This document shows, piece by piece, positions 1 through 5,008 of a stretch of 6,385 nucleotides of DNA. Below the pieces are notes generated by a model. The model searched no databases. It was not told the DNA's origin and saw only the letters and a program-made list of their open reading frames with translations. Position numbers and translations under genes: made by a program. Positions within the stretch are counted from its first letter, which is position 1. Each line of letters starts with the position of its first letter. This stretch comes from Flavobacteriaceae bacterium (lineage in GTDB: Bacteria > Bacteroidota > Bacteroidia > Flavobacteriales > Flavobacteriaceae), in the NCBI GenBank assembly GCA_030625995.1, contig DAOUPU010000148.1, positions 1 through 6,385 on the forward strand, in the 5' to 3' direction.

Positions 1-141
1 GGAAAAGTATGTGATATAGATAAATCAAAATTATCTGACGGAACCTATACTTTAAAAGTTTATACTTCTGATTTTGTGATCACATCGGATATAACAATAT
101 CTAATATGAATCAAGTGGAATCTAATAATTCTATAAACTAA
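1..141 (+). CDS. C-terminal fragment of an unidentified, probably exported protein
   Basis: The frame is open from the first base of the window to a TAA at 139-141, giving the last 46 residues of a protein that starts upstream. The fragment has alternating polar and hydrophobic residues around a Leu-Ser-Asp-Gly-Thr-Tyr-Thr-Leu-Lys-Val core, then a Ser/Asn-rich tail of about 11 residues. The pattern Leu-x-x-Gly-x-Tyr-x-Leu-x-Val is common in the last beta strands of Bacteroidota exported beta-sandwich domains, including type IX secretion C-terminal domains and DUF3244-like domains. The match is too short to choose between them, and the extra tail is not typical of a type IX sorting domain. It ends 32 bases before the first DUF2911 start with no terminator between, so cotranscription is possible. 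That this is a real coding end is fairly safe; the function is unknown. Confidence 0.6.
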   Translation, partial: GKVCDIDKSKLSDGTYTLKVYTSDFVITSDITISNMNQVESNNSIN

Positions 142-173
142 GAAGCAGACTTTACTAACTGGAGTTTAGGATA

Positions 174-743
174 ATGAACTATGACAATGTTATGAGAAAA
201 ATTAAGATCTACTCGATAATTATAGGACTTTCTTCAGTGTTCTTTACTAAAGAGGTAAGTGCACAATGTTTTAGTCAGCTGGATAAAAACCCTCATGACA
301 TTGTTTACTATGGGATGCATGAGTTGGATCTGCCACAAGTAAAAGTGGTTTATGGACGACCAAATGCAACAGATGAAAAAGTATTTGGAACCCAAGTACC
401 ATATGGAAAAGTTTGGAGAACCGGATCTAATGAGGCCACCGAAATACACTTTTACAAAGATATTATTTTTGGAGACAAAATTGTAAAGGCCGGGACCTAT
501 GTTTTGTACACCATTCCACATGAAACTACTTGGACGATTATATTAAATAATAATACAGATAGTTTTGGTGCATTCTTCTATAATCCGGAAGATGATATAG
601 TTAAGTTAGAAATTCAGACAAGCAAAGGAGAAATGGTAGAGAATTTTAGCATAGGATTTCAAACACAGGAATATGGATCACAGATGGTACTGGCTTGGGC
701 AAAAACCAGAGTTCAGATACCTCTGTCACAAATAAAAGGATAG
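174..743 (+). CDS. DUF2911 domain protein, exported (copy A)
   Basis: This 189-residue protein has an N-terminal signal peptide followed by a DUF2911 domain, a Bacteroidota-rich family of unknown function. Visible landmarks are Tyr-Gly-Arg-Pro at 60-63, the signature Trp-Arg-Thr-Gly-Ser-Asn-Glu-Ala-Thr at 81-89, Ala-Gly-Thr-Tyr-Val-Leu-Tyr-Thr-Ile-Pro at 106-115 and Trp-Thr-Ile-Ile-Leu-Asn at 120-125. The signal peptide has a hydrophobic stretch at about residues 12-24 and a predicted signal peptidase I site after Val-Ser-Ala (residue 30), leaving Gln-Cys at the mature N-terminus. Gln at -1 to the Cys does not fit a lipobox, so a lipoprotein is unlikely. The start at 174 has GGAG nine bases upstream. 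The ATG at 192 is equally credible, because it aligns with the start of copy B and removes an acidic n-region. The location is probably periplasmic. The family call is strong; the biochemical role is not known. Confidence 0.9.
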   Translation: MNYDNVMRKIKIYSIIIGLSSVFFTKEVSAQCFSQLDKNPHDIVYYGMHELDLPQVKVVYGRPNATDEKVFGTQVPYGKVWRTGSNEATEIHFYKDIIFGDKIVKAGTYVLYTIPHETTWTIILNNNTDSFGAFFYNPEDDIVKLEIQTSKGEMVENFSIGFQTQEYGSQMVLAWAKTRVQIPLSQIKG

Positions 744-849
744 TAGTTAATGGCACTGTTATTCTGAAGAAATTTTAGTAGTGATTATATTAAAATGCCT
801 GATTAGTATTTGCTAAAAGCTTTCTAGCAGATATTTTAATCTAAAAATT

Positions 850-865
850 AAAAAAAGGGAAAGGG
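850..865 (+). repeat. A/G tract shared with the copy B 3' flank (unit 1)
   Basis: Seven A, GGG, AAA, GGG lies about 105 bases after the copy A stop and 28 bases before the terminator stem. The first 13 bases are identical to positions 2458-2470 behind copy B. The bases that follow are also similar in the two places (TAATAAGAAAGC here, CAAATAGAAGGC at 2479-2490). It is probably a relic of the gene duplication or a conserved 3' UTR element. A chance match is possible because the sequence is simple. Confidence 0.4.
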
Positions 866-892
866 TTAATAAGAAAGCACATTTTTTTTGGT

Positions 893-931
893 AAATAGGT
901 TCACTGTTGTCTAAGTGGGCCTATTTTTTTT
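893..931 (+). terminator. Intrinsic terminator downstream of DUF2911 copy A
   Basis: The left arm AAATAGGTTCACT (893-905) pairs with AGTGGGCCTATTT (914-926) through 13 pairs, two of them G-U wobbles, around an 8-base loop. A run of eight T (924-931) overlaps the end of the stem. This is the form of a rho-independent terminator for + strand transcription. It lies 150 bases after the stop of copy A, which implies a 3' UTR of that length unless another promoter lies between. The reverse strand has no T run after the stem, so it is directional. Confidence 0.75.
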
Positions 932-967
932 GTAACCCTTAAAAATATTTTCAGTTTTTCATTAAGC

Positions 968-1062
968 TTAACCTTGCCACCATGGGTTGGACATCCTGAT
1001 AAAATTCATAAAGGCAGGTGATTTATTTTATTCATGTCTCAGGATCATTCAGATCCAGGATG
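968..1062. other. G+C-richer patch with competing inverted repeats
   Basis: CATCCTG (992-998) is complementary to CAGGATG (1056-1062), and the overlapping ATCCTGA (993-999) is complementary to TCAGGAT (1039-1045), so the two pairings exclude each other. GGATC (1042-1046) and GATCC (1052-1056) form a third small hairpin with a 5-base loop. TTAACC (968-973) can pair with GGTTGG (985-990) using two G-U pairs. In AT-rich intergenic DNA, such a patch may be a structured RNA or the trace of a lost element. No known RNA family is recognised, and no good promoter is seen just upstream. The strand is unknown. Confidence 0.2.
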
Positions 1063-1227
1063 GATTGCTTGTTATTCGCTTGTTTTAAATTAAATGGATA
1101 AAGTTTCTATCTAGTGATTTTTATAAAGTAATAATAATGAAATATTATTTCATTTTGTTCAATTTTAGAGAATTATACAATTCTGATAGATTAAGACTAT
1201 TTATGGAAATAGATGATACATATCACC

Positions 1228-1297
1228 AAAAGCAGGTTTTATGAAATACCCGTTTTTCTTAAATAGAGGATTAATAATTCTGTAATCTGCTTTTTTT
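1228..1297 (+). terminator. Terminator-like hairpin with long loop
   Basis: AAAAGCAGGTT (1228-1238) pairs with AATCTGCTTTT (1284-1294) over 11 bp with one G-U wobble, and the T run continues to 1297. The 45-base loop is long for an intrinsic terminator, and a shorter competing stem GATTA/TAATC (1269-1273 with 1283-1287) exists inside. If real, it ends a transcript starting somewhere in the gene-free region after 931, since no gene lies directly upstream. Confidence 0.35.
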
Positions 1298-1455
1298 ACT
1301 TTGAGTTATATGATGTATAAGAACTATGTTTAATGCAGTTTAAAAATATAATATACTAATAATCATATTAATACGTTTAATAATAAGTGTTAGAATAGAA
1401 AACTCATCTACTAGTGGTTATCAGGTATATTAATATTTCACAATTTTAACTATTG

Positions 1456-1484
1456 TTTGATACTTGTTTTTGAGCTTATATTTG
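1456..1484 (+). promoter_or_regulatory. Bacteroidota-type promoter candidate for DUF2911 copy B
   Basis: TTTG at 1456-1459 and TATATTTG at 1477-1484 are 17 bases apart. The second matches the TAnnTTTG -7 element of Bacteroidota housekeeping promoters exactly, and the first matches the -33 TTTG/TTG element. The spacing is within the range reported for Flavobacterium. Transcription would begin near 1490 and give copy B a leader of about 220 bases. A second -7-like TACTTTTG at 1563-1570 is closer to the gene but has no TTG at the right distance. Confidence 0.45.
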
Positions 1485-1574
1485 ATCCATAATTTGATTC
1501 ACATTGAATTATTCTTTAACAATGAGTACATTAATAATTTAATTTTTTACATGATATAATTTTACTTTTGCTTT

Positions 1575-1623
1575 TTAAACTTGAATTTGAAAGAAACAAA
1601 CTAAAAAAGGATTGCAAGTTTAA
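1575..1623 (+). repeat. 9-bp inverted repeat in the copy B leader
   Basis: TTAAACTTG (1575-1583) and CAAGTTTAA (1615-1623) are perfect inverted repeats around a 31-base A-rich loop. They lie about 90 bases before the copy B start, inside the leader predicted from the promoter at 1456-1484. No T run follows, so it is not a terminator. It could stabilise the mRNA, bind a regulator or be chance in AT-rich DNA. Confidence 0.3.
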
Positions 1624-1710
1624 TAAAATATAAGATTATACTTCACTAAAAAATAGCTTAGGTACCTCGAACAATATTTCCCAAATTGAAATAATTGAAA
1701 TTTTGCTATT

Positions 1711-2280
1711 ATGGGAAATATAAAAATTTATACAATCATTATTGGACTTTCAACAGTGTTACTCTTTACAAATGGAGTAAGCGCACAGAGTTTTGATAGC
1801 TTAGATATAAATCCACATGATATAGTTTATCATAGATCTGGAAAAAGGGGCTTACCTCAGGTAAAAGTTGTCTATGGCCGCCCGGTAGCCAATGATCAAA
1901 AAGTATTTGGTACTCAAGTACCATTCGGAAAATTATGGACTACAGGAAGTGATGAGTCTACTGAAATAAAATTTTATCAAGATGTAATGTTCGGTAACAA
2001 ATTTGTTAAGGCTGGAACCTATGTTTTATATACTATTCCTAATGAAAATTTTTGGACTATAATACTTAACAAAAAAACAGATACATACGGAGTGTGTTTT
2101 TACAATCCGAAGGAAGATGTGGCAAAGCTTGAAATCCCTACTGTTCATGGAGATATGCTGGAAAGCTTTAGTATTGGATTCAAAACGCAAGATTACGGAT
2201 CACAGATGGTATTAGGATGGGCTAAAACCAGAGTACATATACCATTATATACAGAATCAAGATTAATATCAAAAATATAA
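1711..2280 (+). CDS. DUF2911 domain protein, exported (copy B)
   Basis: This 189-residue paralogue of copy A is about 70% identical from the signal-peptide end to the shared Ile-Pro-Leu near the C-terminus (hand alignment). The hydrophobic stretch at about residues 6-20 and Val-Ser-Ala before Gln26 indicate a signal peptidase I substrate, probably periplasmic. Tyr-Gly-Arg-Pro lies at 55-58, Ala-Gly-Thr-Tyr-Val-Leu-Tyr-Thr-Ile-Pro at 101-110 and Trp-Thr-Ile-Ile-Leu-Asn at 115-120. The family signature is altered: copy A has Trp-Arg-Thr-Gly-Ser-Asn-Glu-Ala-Thr, but here residues 76-84 read Trp-Thr-Thr-Gly-Ser-Asp-Glu-Ser-Thr, losing the Arg and Asn. The C-terminus has its own tail of about 10 residues. 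The ATG at 1711 is the first in frame and gives a standard signal peptide; no Shine-Dalgarno sequence is seen. It has its own predicted promoter at 1456-1484. The function is unknown. Confidence 0.92.
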   Translation: MGNIKIYTIIIGLSTVLLFTNGVSAQSFDSLDINPHDIVYHRSGKRGLPQVKVVYGRPVANDQKVFGTQVPFGKLWTTGSDESTEIKFYQDVMFGNKFVKAGTYVLYTIPNENFWTIILNKKTDTYGVCFYNPKEDVAKLEIPTVHGDMLESFSIGFKTQDYGSQMVLGWAKTRVHIPLYTESRLISKI

Positions 2281-2457
2281 TAGTGAGAACTCAGTGCAGG
2301 GCTCTGAGGGGAAGGTCTGCTTTGAGTATCACTATCTGAAAAGGACTTAAATATAATATTTGATTGAAGACTAAATTATTTGATTAATTAAAGAGTTTGA
2401 AAAAGATATAGAGTGTTATTGCCTACTGACTATACTTTTAAGCTCGAGAGTGAATAC

Positions 2458-2477
2458 AAAAAAAGGGAAAAAAGGGG
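2458..2477 (+). repeat. A/G tract shared with the copy A 3' flank (unit 2)
   Basis: Seven A, GGG, six A, GGGG lies 177 bases after the copy B stop and 29 bases before the hairpin at 2507. It shares its first 13 bases with 850-862 behind copy A, and the distance to the following hairpin is nearly the same (27 bases there). The rest of the 2281-2506 trailer holds only a small CTCAG/CTGAG hairpin near 2290 and no gene. Confidence 0.4.
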
Positions 2478-2506
2478 ACAAATAGAAGGCATGGATTAGT
2501 AATATT

Positions 2507-2541
2507 AATAGGTTTATCTAATTTTAGATAAACCTATTTTT
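2507..2541. terminator. Perfect 14-bp hairpin between convergent genes
   Basis: AATAGGTTTATCTA (2507-2520) and TAGATAAACCTATT (2525-2538) are perfect inverted repeats with a 4-base loop (2521-2524). On the + strand the stem is followed by T's, so it can terminate DUF2911 copy B transcripts. On the - strand the downstream bases are AT-rich but not a clean T run. The TAA stop of the DCC gene is at 2524-2526, so the stem includes the last DCC codons. It probably serves as a shared terminator, stronger for the + strand. Confidence 0.7.
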
Positions 2542-2931
2542 ATATTCACCATTATAAGTTAAACAGGAATCTCTTTTGCCAAACCATTTATACCTGTTCT
2601 TTGCTATAAAGTTATAAACAAGATCTCTAATTGCTTTTGGTATAATTATAAAAAAGTATAAAAAGTTCCATGGAGCCCTTAATTTTTTTCCAATTCTCAG
2701 TGCGGCAGTCGACTTCTCATAAAATCTATCATCTTCAAGCAATACAAGAGACATCATTTTATCATTTTCCCGGTTAAATTGTAACAAAAGATTCCGGGCG
2801 GCGTCTGATTGTAAAGAAGCAAACAAGAACTGATTTTTATTGTCGTGTTTTAGAACAAATTGGACAGATGAATTACATAAATTACATACACCATCGAACA
2901 GTATTATTGCTTCTTTTTTCGTTGTAGACAT
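2524..2931 (-). CDS. DCC-family (DUF393) thiol-disulfide oxidoreductase-like protein
   Basis: This 135-residue protein has the family-defining Asp-x-x-Cys-x-x-Cys motif near the N-terminus (Asp13, Cys16, Cys19, in the sequence Phe-Asp-Gly-Val-Cys-Asn-Leu-Cys-Asn), a thioredoxin-like redox signature. A third Cys lies at 123 after Tyr-Lys-Trp-Phe-Gly-Lys, a C-terminal arrangement I know from Bacteroidota members. Residues about 87-108 are hydrophobic (Trp-Asn-Phe-Leu-Tyr-Phe-Phe-Ile-Ile-Ile-Pro), fitting the family's helix rather than a clear membrane anchor. There is no signal peptide, so it is probably cytoplasmic. The length is normal. The ATG at 2929-2931 is the only sensible start, since Asp13 lies just behind it. 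The gene converges on DUF2911 copy B and diverges from the exporter cluster, so it is probably transcribed alone. Redox activity is inferred from the motif; substrates are unknown. Confidence 0.9.
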   Translation of the reverse strand: MSTTKKEAIILFDGVCNLCNSSVQFVLKHDNKNQFLFASLQSDAARNLLLQFNRENDKMMSLVLLEDDRFYEKSTAALRIGKKLRAPWNFLYFFIIIPKAIRDLVYNFIAKNRYKWFGKRDSCLTYNGEYKNRFI

Positions 2932-2940
2932 TAGGCTAAA

Positions 2941-2966
2941 TTAAAGAAAAGAAAATGGTTCTTTAA
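2941..2966. promoter_or_regulatory. 8-bp dyad in the divergent DCC/exporter spacer
   Basis: TTAAAGAA (2941-2948) and TTCTTTAA (2959-2966) are perfect inverted repeats separated by 10 bases, 9 bases upstream of the DCC start and 59 bases upstream of the ATPase start. It could be an operator for a dimeric regulator or a hairpin in the DCC leader. No strong TAnnTTTG promoter is visible in the spacer; the closest for the ATPase is AATCTTTG at 2994-3001, which has a mismatch and no convincing -33 partner. Confidence 0.3.
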
Positions 2967-3025
2967 AATTAACCTGGAAATGTTAAAAACTTAAATCTTT
3001 GATTTTATATAAATAAAATAAACAA

Positions 3026-3718
3026 ATGATAAAACTTATAAATCTTCATAAATCCTATCCAATTGGTAAAGATTCGTTACATGTATTGAAAGGTATTAAT
3101 TTGCACATTAAAGAGGGGGAGTTTGTTTCGATTATGGGTTCATCCGGATCTGGAAAATCTACCCTCTTGAATATTGTTGGATTATTGGATGGACATGATG
3201 AAGGAGAATATTATCTGAATGGGAAATTAATAGAGAATTTAGATGAGAAAAAAGCGGCCATTCTAAGAAATAAATTTTTAGGATTTGTATTTCAGTCGTT
3301 TAACTTAATAAGTTATAAAACTGCTCTTGAAAATATTGCTCTACCACTTTATTATAAAGGGATCCATAGAAAAGAAAGGCAAAAAATTGCCATGGAATAT
3401 TTGGAAAAGGTAGGGCTAAAAGATTGGGCAAACCACTTACCCAGTGAGCTTTCTGGAGGTGAAAAACAACGAATTGCTATTGCTCGGGCCTTAGTTACTC
3501 AACCAAAGGTAGTTCTGGCAGACGAACCTACAGGAGCCTTAGATTCTACAACTTCCCAATCGGTAATGGACTTATTAAAAGAGATCAATAAAGAAGGCAT
3601 GACCGTTTTTGTGATTACACATGAAGAAGATATTGCAGCACAAACGGATAGAATTGTTAGATTGAAAGATGGAATCATCACCAGTGATGAAAAAACCAGG
3701 CAAAAAGAAAAAGTTTAA
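3026..3718 (+). CDS. ABC exporter ATPase, MacB/LolD type
   Basis: This 230-residue protein is a stand-alone nucleotide-binding subunit that would hydrolyse ATP at the cytoplasmic face and drive the neighbouring permeases. All motifs are intact: A-loop Tyr11, Walker A Gly-Ser-Ser-Gly-Ser-Gly-Lys-Ser-Thr at 38-46, Q-loop Gln90, signature Leu-Ser-Gly-Gly-Glu-Lys-Gln at 142-148, Walker B Val-Val-Leu-Ala-Asp-Glu at 162-167 with catalytic Glu167, D-loop Ala-Leu-Asp at 171-173 and switch His199. The length and the Gly-Ala-Leu-Asp-Ser after Walker B are typical of the MacB/LolD/FtsE group. It is the first gene of the cluster, and the next ATG is 3 bases after its stop, so translation is probably coupled. 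The start has an A-rich leader without a Shine-Dalgarno sequence, usual in this phylum. LolD is the main alternative, but two permeases and an adaptor-like gene downstream favour a MacB-type exporter. Confidence 0.95.
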   Translation: MIKLINLHKSYPIGKDSLHVLKGINLHIKEGEFVSIMGSSGSGKSTLLNIVGLLDGHDEGEYYLNGKLIENLDEKKAAILRNKFLGFVFQSFNLISYKTALENIALPLYYKGIHRKERQKIAMEYLEKVGLKDWANHLPSELSGGEKQRIAIARALVTQPKVVLADEPTGALDSTTSQSVMDLLKEINKEGMTVFVITHEEDIAAQTDRIVRLKDGIITSDEKTRQKEKV

Positions 3719-3721
3719 ATT

Positions 3722-4954
3722 ATGTTTGATTTAGATGGTTGGCGAGAAATTTTCCAAAGCATTGGAAAGAATAAGTTAAGGACGGTCCTTTCTGGCTTGA
3801 CCATCACTTTTGCCATTTTACTTTTTACAATTTTACTAGGTATGGGCAATGGCTTGAAAAACACTTTCAAGTCATTTTTTAGCAGAGATGCTGAGAATGC
3901 TATGTTTATAATGCCCAATAGAACTACTAAAGCGTTTCGAGGCTATCAAAGTGGAAGACGAATTGAATTTGAAAATGAAGATATTGATTATATCGTAAAG
4001 AATTACGGAGATAAGATCGAACATATTATTAGACGAAATCAAAGACAGGTCGATATTTCATATGATAATAAGAAATCAAATTATCCATTGATTGCTGTGG
4101 ATCCTGAAATTCAATTTTTAGAAATGGCAGTTCCATTTGAAGGCCGTTTTATAAATCAGTTGGATTTGAATAAAAAATCTAAAGTCATTGTTATTGGCCG
4201 TATGACGAAGAAAGATCTATTTCCAAAAGGAATAAGCGCCGTTGGTAAATATGTAAATGTAGGCGGTTTGGCGTATAAAGTGGTGGGTTCCTTCACGGAT
4301 CCGGGAGGGGATAATGAGGAAAGACTGAATTATATACCAATAACAACAGCGCAGAGTATTTATGGAAATGATGATAAGGTAGATCAAATTAATATTTTAT
4401 ATAAATCAGACCTGTCTACCGATCAGGCAATTGCATTTGGCAATGAGCTTGTGAGAGATTTAAAGGATCGGTATGATGTGGCTCCGAGGGATCAAAGAGG
4501 AATTCGAATTACGAATAGGGCGGAAGTGGTTCAAGGAACCAAACAAACGTCTGGAGCTTTAGATATGATCGTTATTATCATAAGTATTGGAACATTGATC
4601 GCCGGTATTGTTGGTATTAGTAATATTATGATCTATATAGTCAAAGAGAGAACTAAAGAACTGGGAATACGTAAGGCACTGGGCGCAACACCTAAATCAA
4701 TCATAAAAATGATCATGTTTGAAGCGCTTTTCATAACTTCTATTGCAGGATATCTGGGATTGGTTATAGGTATGGGTGTTTTAAGTTATATAGCTCCGGG
4801 ATTGGAGGAGTATTTCATCAAAGATCCTCAAGTAGACAGTGGAATAGTAATTTTTGCTACCGTTTTATTGATCATTTCGGGAATTATTGCAGGATATTTA
4901 CCGGCAAGGCGTGCTGCAAAGATCAAGCCAATTGTGGCCTTGAATGATGCGTAG
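3722..4954 (+). CDS. FtsX/MacB-type ABC permease (first of two)
   Basis: This 410-residue inner-membrane protein has the four-helix MacB layout. Helix 1 is at about 21-42, followed by a large periplasmic MacB core-like domain (about 45-275), then helix 2 at about 281-306, helix 3 at about 331-356 and helix 4 at about 373-393. The FtsX-family coupling segment Glu-Arg-Thr-Lys-Glu-Leu-Gly-Ile-Arg-Lys-Ala-Leu-Gly-Ala lies at 309-322, between helices 2 and 3, where it should contact the ATPase. The C-terminal Pro-Ala-Arg-Arg-Ala-Ala-Lys-Ile-Lys-Pro at 394-403 is also typical. The proximal ATPase gene ends 3 bases before this start, so they are one transcription unit. Unlike enterobacterial MacB it carries no fused ATPase domain. 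It probably pairs with the next gene's product, since both share an N-terminal Phe-Asp-(Leu/Ile)-Asp-x-Trp-x-Glu-Ile pattern and overall plan. The substrate is unknown. Confidence 0.93.
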   Translation: MFDLDGWREIFQSIGKNKLRTVLSGLTITFAILLFTILLGMGNGLKNTFKSFFSRDAENAMFIMPNRTTKAFRGYQSGRRIEFENEDIDYIVKNYGDKIEHIIRRNQRQVDISYDNKKSNYPLIAVDPEIQFLEMAVPFEGRFINQLDLNKKSKVIVIGRMTKKDLFPKGISAVGKYVNVGGLAYKVVGSFTDPGGDNEERLNYIPITTAQSIYGNDDKVDQINILYKSDLSTDQAIAFGNELVRDLKDRYDVAPRDQRGIRITNRAEVVQGTKQTSGALDMIVIIISIGTLIAGIVGISNIMIYIVKERTKELGIRKALGATPKSIIKMIMFEALFITSIAGYLGLVIGMGVLSYIAPGLEEYFIKDPQVDSGIVIFATVLLIISGIIAGYLPARRAAKIKPIVALNDA

Positions 4955-5008
4955 TTAAAAGTATAATCTAAGAGTGACTTTTTATTGAATTTATTAATGT
5001 AGGAACCA

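Larger units (their letters stand above)
744..1710. other. 967-base gene-free region between the DUF2911 copies
   Basis: No credible protein gene is visible on either strand; stops are frequent in all frames and only very short frames exist. From left to right it holds a 150-base 3' trailer of copy A with an A/G tract, the terminator at 893-931, a relatively G+C-rich patch with overlapping inverted repeats (about 968-1062), a hairpin followed by a T run (1228-1297), a very AT-rich stretch at about 1300-1450 in which I see nothing, a promoter candidate (1456-1484) and a leader with a 9-bp inverted repeat (1575-1623). The length is unusual next to the tight spacing of the exporter genes. It could hold a small RNA, or be decayed sequence from an insertion between once-tandem copies. 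Confidence 0.6.

Noticed and set aside
174..285. Copy A as a lipoprotein because of the Cys after Ala-Gln
   Set aside because: The residues before the Cys (Val-Ser-Ala-Gln) do not fit a lipobox, which needs a small residue at -1, and copy B has Ser at the same place; signal peptidase I cleavage after Ala fits better.
234..521. Open frame of 95 codons on the - strand inside DUF2911 copy A
   Set aside because: It lies wholly antisense to a clear family member, has no recognisable domain and no leader signals.
806..827. Imperfect palindrome around AAGCTT in the copy A trailer
   Set aside because: The stem has a mismatch and almost no loop and lacks a T run, so neither a terminator nor an operator can be supported.
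981..998. Five-codon frame (Met-Gly-Trp-Thr-Ser) in the intergenic patch
   Set aside because: It is far too short and has no ribosome site or conservation evidence.
744..1710. Remnant of an insertion sequence or transposase between the DUF2911 copies
   Set aside because: No transposase-like frame, terminal inverted repeat pair or target-site duplication could be found by eye; only short unconnected repeats are present.
3499..3918. Two - strand frames over the ATPase end and the first permease start
   Set aside because: Both are shadows of conserved coding sequence and show no family features.
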